The notes under the pieces: model-generated
Databases searched by the model: none
What the model saw: the letters and a program-made list of their open reading frames with translations, nothing else
What the model was told of the DNA's origin: nothing
NCBI GenBank assembly: GCA_020883125.1
Contig: JAHREW010000031.1
Coordinates: 1 to 64,000, forward strand
Length of the DNA stretch: 64,000 nt
Direction: 5' to 3'
Origin: Microcoleus sp. CAWBG506
Lineage (GTDB): Bacteria; Cyanobacteriota; Cyanobacteriia; Cyanobacteriales; Microcoleaceae
Position numbers and translations under genes: made by a program
Shown: in pieces, positions 1 through 9,082 of the stretch
How the letters are laid out: each line of letters begins with the position of its first letter
Numbering within the stretch: position 1 is the first letter of the stretch

Positions 1-298
1 GAACCAAATGTGCTATTACTATTTTTTGGCGGAGATCGAGAGAATATGCTTTCATTAATTTTTAATACAAGATGATATTTTGTTATTATTTATTGTACCA
101 TTATACAGCGGGAACCGCTGTAAGTAATTCCACTTAATTAAACTTAAAATAATGAACCAAAAGCTGAGTGCATAAGTCTTATTCCTTCTTCACATCGATC
201 TTCTTCCTTGTAGTTAAAAGTTATTACAAATACAGACTTGTACTGCAAATTAATATTAAGATGGTCGCTACTAAATCCGATCGTTGACAAATAAGCAG
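1..298. other. Left-edge region without a recognised gene
   Basis: This AT-rich stretch holds no reading frame I can support. A short hairpin, CAGCGGGAACCGCTG at about 107-121, is the only clear structure; a similar one (CAGTGGGAACCGTTG) occurs near 53851. The stretch probably contains the promoter of the TerD-TPR gene that follows. Confidence 0.5.
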
Positions 299-2263
299 AT
301 GGCAGTGCAGTTAGCTCAGGGTGCAACATTTAATCTCTCTAAAGCAGCCCCGGATTTAAAAAAAATGGCGATCGCCCTGGGTTGGCAGGTGACAGAGGCT
401 GGAGAAAACTACGATATTGATGTCTCGGCGTTCATGCTAGGTGCTGATGGCAAAATACCTAATGATGAATATTTTATCTTTTACAATAATCTCAAATCCT
501 GTGATGGTTCCTTACTGCAATCTATTCCCGATCGCCACAAAGGAGGTAAAAAAAATAAGACGACTTATGGGGTGATTTTAGATAAAATTAATCCCCAAAT
601 TCAGGCCATAACTTTTGCAGTCACAATTCACGGTGCACAGCAAATTAATGCAAGTTTTGGTAACATCAAAAGTGCTGCAATCAAAATTTTAAATTTGGAT
701 ACGGGGAAGGAACTGGTTCGATATGAATTAACGGAGAATTGGCAGCAAGAGACGGCTATAGAATTGGGCTATTTGTCTCGAAAACATGGAGAGTGGATAT
801 TTCATGGGGTATCCCAAGGATATCAAGTAGGATTGCAGGGTTTGGTTGACAAGTATCACCCTACAAATAGGAATAATCAGGTTCCAATTACTAATGAGTT
901 GGCGGCGGTAACAGCAGGGGATGATTTACAGATTCCGGCTTGGGAGTTGGAGGTGGAGTCAGAGGCGGAAACTGCCGGCGAGGGGCTCTCGGTGCGATCG
1001 CCCACTCACAATCAAGTTAATTGGGTAATTCCTAAAATACCCCTAGCGTTAGCCGCAAGTTTAGGGGTTTTGGTGTTGGGAATGAGTGCCGGTGCGATCG
1101 CCTTAACTCAAGCAGCCGATTCCACACTGAAGCAGTCGAAAATATTGCTAACTGAAACCCAGAATGCTGTGACAGCAACCGATGTCAATCTGCTGAGAAG
1201 TTTCCATAAACGCCTTAAAGAAGCGATCGCTTCTTTAGATAAAATTCCTAACTTACCTGGCTGTGGCTATCAACAAGCAAGGGCAGATTTGCTGCAACTT
1301 AGCCAGACTTTGGTTCCTGTTGAGCAAAATTTACAAGCCGCAGAAAGTCTCGCAACGGCGCAAAAATTGGCGATGGAGGCTGCTGTGGTTGTACAAAAGC
1401 CTCCTCATGCTGTGGAAGTTTGGCATCAGTCCCAAGCTAAATGGCAGCAGTCGATCGCACTTTTAGAAGCGATCGATGCACGTACACCTGTTTATAGCCT
1501 AGCTCAAAATAAGTTATCCAGTTACCGGGCGAATCAGGGTGTGATTAATCAAAGAGTTGCGATCGCTCAAAAAGCTGCAAATTTCAGCAATCAAGGTTCT
1601 TTGAAAATTCAGAAGGGAGATATTTCAGGGGCTATTTTCAATTTTAATCAGGCTTTAGGTTTGAATCCCAACATACCTCAAGCTTACCTCGGATTGGGAA
1701 TCGCTAGTTCAAAACAGGGAAACAAACAGCAGGCAATTTACAATTACGATCGAGCGCTGCAATTTAACCCTAACTTGGCAGAAGCCTATTTTGGTCGCGG
1801 TCAAGTATACTATGAATTGGGAGATAAACAAAAGGCGATCGGCAGTTACGAACAAGCTATTCGCGTTAATCCTAATTATGGTTTGGCTTATTTGGAACGA
1901 GGTGCTATTCGCTGTATGTTGGGTACAAAATCGGAAGCAGTAGCGGATTTTAACCAAGCTAAGGAACTGTTTTCCCAGCAGAGAGATGACAACAATTACC
2001 AATTAGCAAAAACCTTTATCAATGATTGTCAAGAACCCAGTGCAGAGGCGGTAATTTGCGATTATCGCAGGAATATTGATTCCTTGGGAAGACCCTGCAA
2101 TCGAGGTTTGAATCCTCCGGTTATCATTAGAAGAAAATCAGCAAATAGTGTACCAAACGCTGAATCTGCTGATGTTAAAAGCAAGAGCAGCATCAATCCA
2201 TCACCGGATACTTCTAATACCAGTAGTACCAGAACTCGCAGCCGGAGAAGAAGTAAGAGGTAA
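299..2263 (+). CDS. TerD-domain / TPR membrane protein
   Basis: The product has about 654 residues. Residues 1-185 match the TerD family (tellurium-resistance and stress family, calcium-binding in characterised members): a start MAVQLAQGATFNLSK, the motif YDIDVSAFML, FYNN, then ETAIELGYLSRKHGEW and a GYQVGLQGL end. A hydrophobic segment at about 243-268 is a likely membrane anchor. A helical, Gln/Ala-rich region follows, then about four TPR repeats at 440-560 and a basic, Arg/Lys-rich C-terminus. A TTG at 284 lies upstream in frame, but the ATG at 299 gives the canonical TerD start and is preferred. The fusion suggests a membrane-anchored scaffold; the actual function is not known. Confidence 0.85.
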   Translation: MAVQLAQGATFNLSKAAPDLKKMAIALGWQVTEAGENYDIDVSAFMLGADGKIPNDEYFIFYNNLKSCDGSLLQSIPDRHKGGKKNKTTYGVILDKINPQIQAITFAVTIHGAQQINASFGNIKSAAIKILNLDTGKELVRYELTENWQQETAIELGYLSRKHGEWIFHGVSQGYQVGLQGLVDKYHPTNRNNQVPITNELAAVTAGDDLQIPAWELEVESEAETAGEGLSVRSPTHNQVNWVIPKIPLALAASLGVLVLGMSAGAIALTQAADSTLKQSKILLTETQNAVTATDVNLLRSFHKRLKEAIASLDKIPNLPGCGYQQARADLLQLSQTLVPVEQNLQAAESLATAQKLAMEAAVVVQKPPHAVEVWHQSQAKWQQSIALLEAIDARTPVYSLAQNKLSSYRANQGVINQRVAIAQKAANFSNQGSLKIQKGDISGAIFNFNQALGLNPNIPQAYLGLGIASSKQGNKQQAIYNYDRALQFNPNLAEAYFGRGQVYYELGDKQKAIGSYEQAIRVNPNYGLAYLERGAIRCMLGTKSEAVADFNQAKELFSQQRDDNNYQLAKTFINDCQEPSAEAVICDYRRNIDSLGRPCNRGLNPPVIIRRKSANSVPNAESADVKSKSSINPSPDTSNTSSTRTRSRRRSKR

Positions 2264-2275
2264 ATTTCAGTCCCG

Positions 2276-3454
2276 TTAGTTAATAGGTGACAAAATGTGC
2301 TGGTAAGCATCAATGGTTTGTTGGGCGATCGCCTCCCAATTATAATGCTTGTTAGCGTATTCTCTGCCATTCAATCCCCGCCGTTGGCGCTCATCTGGAT
2401 CGAGAAGTGCTGATTTGATTAAATGGGCGATCGCCCCAACTTCCAGAGGGCCAACCCAACCAGCCTCTGCTTGCTGTATGTCTGCGGAAATATGAACGCG
2501 ATCGGAAATCACCACAGGTACACCAGCGGCCATTGCTTCTGCTACAGCAATACCAAAGTTTTCGTAATAGGAAGGCAATACAAATAAGTCAGCATTTGTC
2601 AATAGTTCCAGTTTAAAATCACCGCTCACAAAGCCAGTAATTGTTGTACATTGTGCTAAAATAGAATTCTGTATTTTGAGTTGGATTCCTGTTTCATAAT
2701 CGGCATCTTGGGGATTTGAACCAGCCAAAATAAAATGAAACTTGATGTGCGATTTCCAAATACTTTCTAAAGCCGGAAGTAGCAAATCCAGCCCTTTTTT
2801 CGGTTCAATGCGCGACATAAATAAGATAGTTGGTACTGAAGATGCTCGCAATTTATGAAAAAACAAACCCGCTGTCACCCCCAAGGGAATCACCAAATTC
2901 CGTGGCTTAGGCATCTTATCTGGGTCATCCAAACCAAATCTTGCTGAGATTTTAGCCTCTTCTTTACTGGTGAAATGAATAGCAGCAGCCCCTGATAAAT
3001 TAGGACGTTCTAAAACAGTACCATAAATCTGTTTTAACAGCTTTTTTTTCTGTAAATCCGCCGGATCGAGCATACCGCAGGGACGGATAATATAGGGTAG
3101 ATGGTGATATCTAGCAATGGTAGCAGCGAGGGTAGTTACTGGTGAGAAAAGAGCATGAATATGAGCTAGGTCAAATTGGTGTGCGTGGTCATTTAACCAG
3201 TGCAATAATGAGAGGGAAAATTTATATCTGCGCCAGGGAGAACAGCGGAAATAAATAATCTGATAGCCGTTTTGTTCTAGAGGTTGATTGAGGGGAACAT
3301 CTAAGGGAAGTTGACCGATATCTCCGTTAGAATTTGTGGTGATAATCGTGACATCAATGTTTTTAGCAGCGAGGGCTGCTGAAAGTCCGAGTACCATTTG
3401 ACTTGGGCCGCCGTAGACGAGGGAAATGGAGGGAATAATTTGGAGAATTCGCAT
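2276..3454 (-). CDS. Glycosyltransferase family 4 protein
   Basis: The product has 392 residues in a GT-B fold. The N-terminus MRILQIIPSISLVYGGPSQM is the usual first Rossmann strand and acceptor loop of GT4 enzymes. The C-terminal half carries the retaining-enzyme E-x7-E motif in ENFGIAVAE, followed by MAAGVPVV. It probably transfers a sugar from a nucleotide donor onto a polysaccharide or glycolipid at the cytoplasmic side of the membrane. A GTG lies three codons upstream; the ATG of MRILQ fits the family. It is the last of three minus-strand glycosyltransferases but is separated from the others by about 400 bp of repeats. The donor and acceptor cannot be told from sequence. Confidence 0.88.
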   Translation of the reverse strand: MRILQIIPSISLVYGGPSQMVLGLSAALAAKNIDVTIITTNSNGDIGQLPLDVPLNQPLEQNGYQIIYFRCSPWRRYKFSLSLLHWLNDHAHQFDLAHIHALFSPVTTLAATIARYHHLPYIIRPCGMLDPADLQKKKLLKQIYGTVLERPNLSGAAAIHFTSKEEAKISARFGLDDPDKMPKPRNLVIPLGVTAGLFFHKLRASSVPTILFMSRIEPKKGLDLLLPALESIWKSHIKFHFILAGSNPQDADYETGIQLKIQNSILAQCTTITGFVSGDFKLELLTNADLFVLPSYYENFGIAVAEAMAAGVPVVISDRVHISADIQQAEAGWVGPLEVGAIAHLIKSALLDPDERQRRGLNGREYANKHYNWEAIAQQTIDAYQHILSPIN

Positions 3455-3463
3455 TGTTAGCAC

Positions 3464-3862
3464 TGGTTGTTATAGGGTAAGAATTAATTGAACAGCTAAG
3501 GCGCTATTGATGCTAAGGAAGAACCCCCAAGCAAGAACCCCCCCAGCCCCCCCAAGGGGGGAAAGAAGAAGATGCTGTTTTTCCTGGGCGCTGAGGCTCT
3601 AGTTTTATATCAATTCCGGTTGTATCGGAATGATTTAACCGCGAAGGCGCGAAGTACGCGAAGCAAGAGAAGAGAGAGTTTAAGACAGGACGATGAAAAG
3701 AGGATTTTATATTATTATTTAAGGGTAAAGAAGATGATGCTGTTTTTCCTGGGCGCTGAGGCTATATACCAATCCTAAATCATTTGTGAATTTCTTACTC
3801 CCTCCCCTTCATAAGGGGAGGGTTGGGGTGGGGTAAAAAACTTTACGACTCATTTAGCATTG
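3464..3862. repeat. Repeat-filled intergenic region
   Basis: About 400 bp between two glycosyltransferase genes consists largely of dispersed repeats. A 28-bp exact direct repeat (core TGCTGTTTTTCCTGGGCGCT) occurs at 3571-3598 and 3736-3763. Between the copies is a left end of the ATATCAATTCCGG element (from 3607). From about 3764 to 3868 lies a second element with TATAGCAATCC-like ends, also found at 27763-27873. Short open frames here are built from the repeats and are not called as genes. Confidence 0.7.
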
Positions 3863-5056
3863 CTATAGTTTTATTATTTCATCTAAGGTAAGTAACTTTT
3901 TGTAAAAATCTAATAACTGTTGAGCTAAAGCTTTGTTTGTATAACTCTTCATGACTCGATCGTAACCGCGTTTAGCCAAATCTACAACCAACTCCGGCTG
4001 CTCCATTAATTGATGCAAACAGTCTTGCAATTTCTCTACATTTCCTTCAGGAAATACTAAGCCTGCATCTCCGATAACGTGGGGAATTTCGCCGCAGTCG
4101 GAACCGATTACCGGAACTTGACAAGCCATGGCTTCGATTAAAACATGGCCAAATTGTTCTTTCCAACCGACTGTTGTTAAAGTTTTGAATTTATAACTTG
4201 TTTGGGATGGCAATACTAAACAATCCATCAAGTTAATGTATGGGGGTACATCTTCATGGGAAACGCTTTCTACCCAGATTATTTTGTCGCTGATGCCCCA
4301 TTCAAGAGATTTTTCGGTAATTTGCGATCGCAGTTTTCCTTGCCCTACTAACAGCCATTTCCAAGGGTATTTTTGCAAGCCTGCTAAAGCTGTCGCCAAA
4401 GTTAACAATCCTTTTTCTTCGACAAACCGCCCTACATAGCCTACCACAAAATCTGTAGGTTTAATCCCTAATTTTAGCGATAAATCAGCATCTTTAGAAG
4501 TAGGATAAAAAAAAGTTTCATCTACTCCCAGTTGTGGCATTACTTGCAGTGCACCTGTGTAGCCCCGCTGGCGCAATATTTTAGCCCCGTCTAGGTTGCC
4601 GGCAATAATTCCATCGGTGTTTTGCAGATTGCAATTTTCTAACAGGGAAATAGGCCATTTCAATTCATAGGATAAGTTCCACCAGGTAAATAAGATATTT
4701 TTTGCGTTGAGATTGAGCAAATTATTTAGTAAAATTAACTCGGCATAGGCTAGGGATTTTGAACCTTGTTCGACTTGGATAATTTGGGGTTGAAATTGCT
4801 GTAAAACTTTGATTAAATCCTTCCCAAATGTGAGTAAGCCTTGATTGTTTTGACTAAAGTTATAAATTGGTACTACTTTAAATGACCCTTGTTGATAAAA
4901 TTCACTTTCTATGGTTTTATTTTGTACGCCTCCGGGTTTCCAGCGTTGAGGTACTATAACTGTTACTTGAATGCCCGGTTCAAGGTTTGCTAAAATCTTG
5001 AATTTTGCCCGATTTATGTCAACAATATAGGTGTGGCTGGCAACGAGGATTCTCAT
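3863..5056 (-). CDS. Glycosyltransferase family 4 protein
   Basis: The product has 397 residues. The N-terminus MRILVASHTYIVDINRAKF and the C-terminal EQFGHVLIEAMACQVPVIG (E-x7-E) place it in GT4; a GT-B donor-site segment VGYVGRFVEEKGLLTL lies near the middle. It lies 29 bp downstream of the GT2 gene on the same strand, so the two are probably co-transcribed and act in the same surface-glycan pathway. The stop codon lies inside the right end of a dispersed repeat (CATTGCTATAG), so the repeat may supply the last codons. Substrate is unknown. Confidence 0.88.
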   Translation of the reverse strand: MRILVASHTYIVDINRAKFKILANLEPGIQVTVIVPQRWKPGGVQNKTIESEFYQQGSFKVVPIYNFSQNNQGLLTFGKDLIKVLQQFQPQIIQVEQGSKSLAYAELILLNNLLNLNAKNILFTWWNLSYELKWPISLLENCNLQNTDGIIAGNLDGAKILRQRGYTGALQVMPQLGVDETFFYPTSKDADLSLKLGIKPTDFVVGYVGRFVEEKGLLTLATALAGLQKYPWKWLLVGQGKLRSQITEKSLEWGISDKIIWVESVSHEDVPPYINLMDCLVLPSQTSYKFKTLTTVGWKEQFGHVLIEAMACQVPVIGSDCGEIPHVIGDAGLVFPEGNVEKLQDCLHQLMEQPELVVDLAKRGYDRVMKSYTNKALAQQLLDFYKKLLTLDEIIKL

Positions 5057-5085
5057 TTATTGGAAATGGGGATTGGGAATAACAA

Positions 5086-6063
5086 TTATTTAGCGTTGAT
5101 GTTATCTTGATTGGTGTAGATTTGTCCGTCTCTGGCGATCGACTGAATTAGGGTGTTGATAGCGCTGAGAAAACCCAGAATGTAAAATGCAAATCTGGTG
5201 AGGATTTTAAGGGGCGATCGACTTTTGTAGCAAGGTGGATTGCCGAAAACGTGACAGTCAAACAGTTTGGTAAAAAATCTTAGGCATTGAAATAGTGTTA
5301 AATTTTTCAATCCCATCAGGAAGTGGTTGTGATAAAATGTGACTTGATATTGGAGCGATCGCGTACTGATGTCGTGACACCCGCCGCTTTCTTCTCCCAA
5401 ATGAACTAAACAAGCATTGGGATCGTACCAGATTTTAAAACCAGTCGATCGCAATCTCAAGCAAAAATCCGACTCTTCCCGCACCGCACTACCTGCAAAC
5501 CGTTCATCGAAGCTCAAACCGCACTTGGCAAAAACCACCCTGCGAAATGACATATTGCAACCTCTAGCCGACAGCACTTGCTGTGGTTTTATAGTATGTA
5601 CCAAGTCGATAAAATACCAACCAATCGCTGCATCCATCGCTTCTGGTGGCAAATATTCGATCGCCAAATCACCCCCAGAATCGCCCAATTTCATTCTGTC
5701 AAAAACCCTACCCGCCACACATCCGACATCCGGTTGGGCTAAATAGTTACTAGCATGAGCAGCCAAAAAACCCTTGGGTAACTGTACATCATCATCAATA
5801 AATAAAATAATATCTCCAACCGCCCGCCGCACCGCATAATTACGAGCACCAGGCAAATTCGCCCAATTTACGCGAAACCAGCGAATCCTACCAGCATTGG
5901 CCAATTGTTCTAAATAAACTTGAGTTTCCGATTCATGGATGGGAGTTTGATCGATTACTAAGACTTCAAAACTGTGATAATCTTGCCCCATCAAATCAGC
6001 CAGCGTCTCTCGCAGGCTTTGCTCGCGGTTGTAGGTGGGGATGGCAACAGAAATCATCATCAT
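5086..6063 (-). CDS. Glycosyltransferase family 2 protein
   Basis: The product has about 325 residues. It starts MMMISVAIPTYNREQSL, the typical GT-A start of family 2, with the metal-binding acidic cluster in LFIDDDVQLP near residue 93 and an ED-type motif region VREESDFCLRLR near 190. A hydrophobic stretch near the C-terminus (LTRFAFYILGFLSAINTLI) may tether it to the membrane. It is the first gene of a short minus-strand cluster with the GT4 gene 29 bp downstream. Three Met codons in a row leave the exact start open. Probable role: adding a sugar to a polysaccharide or glycolipid. Confidence 0.88.
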   Translation of the reverse strand: MMMISVAIPTYNREQSLRETLADLMGQDYHSFEVLVIDQTPIHESETQVYLEQLANAGRIRWFRVNWANLPGARNYAVRRAVGDIILFIDDDVQLPKGFLAAHASNYLAQPDVGCVAGRVFDRMKLGDSGGDLAIEYLPPEAMDAAIGWYFIDLVHTIKPQQVLSARGCNMSFRRVVFAKCGLSFDERFAGSAVREESDFCLRLRSTGFKIWYDPNACLVHLGEESGGCHDISTRSLQYQVTFYHNHFLMGLKNLTLFQCLRFFTKLFDCHVFGNPPCYKSRSPLKILTRFAFYILGFLSAINTLIQSIARDGQIYTNQDNINAK

Positions 6064-6138
6064 TTTAAGTTTTTTTATGAATCATTTAACCTTTCTAGGA
6101 TGCAGAAAACACAGAGTATGAAAGGAGAGAGATGAATA

Positions 6139-6243
6139 ATATTAATTCCAGTTGTATCGGAATGATTAAACCTTACTAGGACACAGAGGACACAGAGAAA
6201 GAGAAGAGAGAAATAATAATTCCGATGTCAACGGATTTGATAT
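6139..6243. repeat. Dispersed ~105-bp element with inverted ends
   Basis: The element begins ATATTAATTCCAGTTGTATC and ends TCCGATGTCAACGGATTTGA followed by TAT; the two ends are imperfect inverted repeats of about 25 bp. The middle is purine-rich (cacagaggacacagagaaag). A near-identical copy lies at 22471-22572, partial copies at 3607 and 51670, and a fused-end version at 51873-51902. It looks like a small non-coding mobile or REP-type element. Confidence 0.6.
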
Positions 6244-6327
6244 AAGAAATGGGGAAAGTACACTGGGAAGAGGAAGAGTGTTAGCAATTACCAATTCCCC
6301 ATGCCCTATTCCCCTGTCCAATTTTCA

Positions 6328-7791
6328 TCAAATAGCGTGGTATTTCTGAACTGCTAAAACTAAATTTTCAGTCCAAAAATTAGCCAATTCTGCGCTAGAA
6401 GCTTCCACCATGACTCGGATCAAAGGTTCAGTACCAGAAGCGCGGACGAGCACCCGTCCTTCTTCTCCCATTGCAGTTTTAGCACGGGCGATGGCTCCTT
6501 GCAAAACTTCGCATTCATGCCATTTTAGGCGTTTTTCCCGATCGTCCACACGGACATTGCGCAACAATTGGGGATAAGTTTCAAAGCTGCCATCCACCAA
6601 TTGTGCCAAAGATTCTCCAGACTCCCGCACCAGGGAAGCAATATGCAAAGCAGTCAACAAACCATCGCCGCCGATACCGTAATGAGGACAAAGAATGTGT
6701 CCCGACTGTTCGCCGCCCAACATCGCACCGGCGCGCTCCATTTCAGCATGGACGTGCTGATCTCCCACCGCAGTTCTAATTAATTTGCCCCCCAATTCTT
6801 CCCAAGCTCGCTCAAAGCCGAGGTTAGCCATTACAGTAGAAATAATTAAATTTTCTGGCAATTGTTCGCGCTGCCGCAAATTCTTGCCCCACAGATAAAG
6901 AATGTAATCGCCATCAATCGATCGACCTTGGTTGTCAACACCCAAAACTCGATCGGCATCGCCATCAAAAGCAAATCCCAAATCAGCATTGTGCTCTAAA
7001 ACAGCAGCTTGCAAACTGTCGAGATGAGTAGAACCGCAGTTAACATTAATGCGATCGCCATCAGGAGAGTTATGTAAACAGATAACATCGGCCCCCATTT
7101 GCGCGAACACCGCCTCACCCAAGCGCGCCGCGGCCCCCCAAGCCAAATCCAACACGATCCGCATTCCGCGCAAATTCACTCCTTGCAGTGAACCTTCCAG
7201 GGAAGTGGCATAATCTTTAACTAACTCTGGGCGGTGGTGGTGATAGCCCGAAGCCAAGCTAGCAATAGGAACCTTTGCCCCTCGGATGCCCGCTTCGATT
7301 TGTTCTTGCAAATGTTGAGACAGCTTCGTGCCATTGGCACCGAAAAACTTAATGCCGTTATCTTCTGGGGGATTGTGGGAGGCGGAAATCATCACTCCGC
7401 CCATGGACTCGGTAACACTTGCCAGATAGGCAACGCAGGGAGTGGGGCACAAGCCCAAATTCCAGACTTCTAAACCAGCGGCTGTCAAACCCGCCGACAG
7501 TGCCATTGCCAGCATATCGCTGGAATTTCTGCTGTCTTGGCCCAAAATCACCGGGCCTTGGTTGGGGGAATTTTGGCGTAAAACTTGTCCTGCCCAGAAG
7601 CCAATTTGCATTGCTAGCGGTGCATTCAGCAATTCTCCTACTTTGCCACGAATGCCGTCTGTGCCGAATAGTTTGGTATTTGGCAGGGGGAGGTTGTTTC
7701 CCACCAAAATAGTCTCTGGGCGTTTGGCTGGCTGTACTGAGTTAGCAGCCTGAAATTCGCTGCCGCGATGGCGCGAAGGTGTCTGAACCAT
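6328..7791 (-). CDS. glmM: Phosphoglucosamine mutase
   Basis: This enzyme converts glucosamine-6-phosphate to glucosamine-1-phosphate on the route to UDP-GlcNAc for peptidoglycan and surface glycans. All four landmarks of the alpha-D-phosphohexomutase family are visible: phosphoserine loop [13 protein letters not shown], metal loop [10 protein letters not shown], sugar loop GGEQSGH and phosphate loop [12 protein letters not shown]. The open frame extends 17 codons further upstream, but AAGGAG five bases before the ATG at 7791 decides the start, giving 487 residues. The N-terminal 40 residues before LFGTDGIRG are longer than in E. coli. Confidence 0.95.
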   Translation of the reverse strand: MVQTPSRHRGSEFQAANSVQPAKRPETILVGNNLPLPNTKLFGTDGIRGKVGELLNAPLAMQIGFWAGQVLRQNSPNQGPVILGQDSRNSSDMLAMALSAGLTAAGLEVWNLGLCPTPCVAYLASVTESMGGVMISASHNPPEDNGIKFFGANGTKLSQHLQEQIEAGIRGAKVPIASLASGYHHHRPELVKDYATSLEGSLQGVNLRGMRIVLDLAWGAAARLGEAVFAQMGADVICLHNSPDGDRINVNCGSTHLDSLQAAVLEHNADLGFAFDGDADRVLGVDNQGRSIDGDYILYLWGKNLRQREQLPENLIISTVMANLGFERAWEELGGKLIRTAVGDQHVHAEMERAGAMLGGEQSGHILCPHYGIGGDGLLTALHIASLVRESGESLAQLVDGSFETYPQLLRNVRVDDREKRLKWHECEVLQGAIARAKTAMGEEGRVLVRASGTEPLIRVMVEASSAELANFWTENLVLAVQKYHAI

Positions 7792-8048
7792 ATTCACTCC
7801 TTTAGGAATATTCACACTCACACTTTGCAGTTTATGGTACAACTGAAAGTCTTTTTTTTTCAGCGTTAAGTCGATTTATTTCTGGGATGGCTCCAGCAAC
7901 CTGAGACTTAAGACTACCCTGACAAAAGTTTGATTATCTGTGAATATACGCCATCTAATTAAACTTTCAGGTTGCTCGACCGGTTCTAGGATACCAGTTT
8001 AGTTGCAGGATGCGGTGTCGCCAGACCAACAGTTACCCAAGGCATGGC

Positions 8049-8591
8049 TCAACAACTGTGAGTGTAGAAGGTTAAGGCTGTATTGCCGTAAAATTTTTGG
8101 CGACAAATTTCGAGGCCGGAAATGGGGACAGCCTCGCGCTGGCGACTGTGTTCGATCGCTATTTCACCATTGGGTGCTAACATTTCTTGGCTGGCGATCG
8201 CATTCAAGACAGGCTCGTACAAGTTGCTCGCGTAGGGCGGATCGAAGTAAATGCGATCGAACTGCTGTGCCACTAGAGTCGCCAATTTCGCAGTCGCACT
8301 TCCCCGCAAGATGTGAAATTCTTGGGATGACTTTGCCACTTGCTGCCAATTTTGCTGAATAATGGCACAAGCTTTCGCCGACTGTTCAATCCCAGTGACA
8401 CTTAAAGCCCCGCGACACAAAGCTTCTGCACCCATTGAGCCACTACCGGTACAAATATCAAGCCATCTGCAATCGGCGATCGTCCCTTGCCAGATATTAA
8501 ATAAAGCTTCTCTGACTCGCGCTGGTGTGGGGCGAGTTGCGAGTCCGGGCAGGGTTTTTAGTTGGCGATTGCCACAGATTCTCAAGCTCAT
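8049..8591 (-). CDS. rsmD: 16S rRNA (guanine(966)-N(2))-methyltransferase
   Basis: The product has 180 residues, the usual size for RsmD. It shows the N-terminal RPTPARVREALFNIW signature, the SAM-binding loop LDICTGSGSMGAEAL and the catalytic motif IV YFDPPY. RsmD methylates G966 of 16S rRNA in the assembled small subunit. It lies upstream of glmM on the same strand, about 260 bp away. The usual family partner coaD is not next to it. The function is well supported by these motifs. Confidence 0.92.
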   Translation of the reverse strand: MSLRICGNRQLKTLPGLATRPTPARVREALFNIWQGTIADCRWLDICTGSGSMGAEALCRGALSVTGIEQSAKACAIIQQNWQQVAKSSQEFHILRGSATAKLATLVAQQFDRIYFDPPYASNLYEPVLNAIASQEMLAPNGEIAIEHSRQREAVPISGLEICRQKFYGNTALTFYTHSC

Positions 8592-9082
8592 TTAAAATTC
8601 CGATATTAAAGTAGATTCTGTTTTTTTAGATGGGGATAACAGAAGTTTGAATCTAATTTTCACTATAGCACATAAGCGTTTAATATCAACAATATTAGGC
8701 TCCTTTTTTAGAAATAAATAAGAATCATTAAGCCAGAATCTCCGCGAAAAATCTGGATAAATTCATGGCATTATATGGCTAGAAATCTTTGGATAACCTG
8801 CTGGCAGATTGGTTGGCACAATTGATTCGATCGCACCCAAAACATTTCGGCAGTGTCATCTGAACTGGCCACAAGTCTGAGATTCATGCAGTCGTGCCCT
8901 TGAGCGATCGAGGTAAACGTCGGTAGGTTGGTACACAGAATGCCCGTGATATGATGCTCGTAAGTATAAATTCAATCTAGAGCTGGACTACTACGCACAA
9001 ATCTGGGATCGGGCAGTTGCAGCCGTTGCGCCCAACTACACATCTTAAGATTGCTCTAATTGTGGTATGAGAGGATTACGAT
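8592..9082. other. Intergenic region between rsmD and glgX
   Basis: About 490 bp between divergently transcribed genes. I see no reading frame with coding character and no clear hairpin. A GAGAGGA sequence at 9069-9075, seven bases before the TTG at 9083, is a probable ribosome-binding site for glgX. Confidence 0.5.

Noticed and set aside
144-329. A 61-codon minus-strand frame at the left edge
   Set aside because: It overlaps the start of the TerD-TPR gene and has no ribosome-binding site or recognisable domain.
3572-3778. A 68-codon frame with two MLFFLGAEA segments
   Set aside because: It is created by the 28-bp direct repeat and intervening dispersed element.
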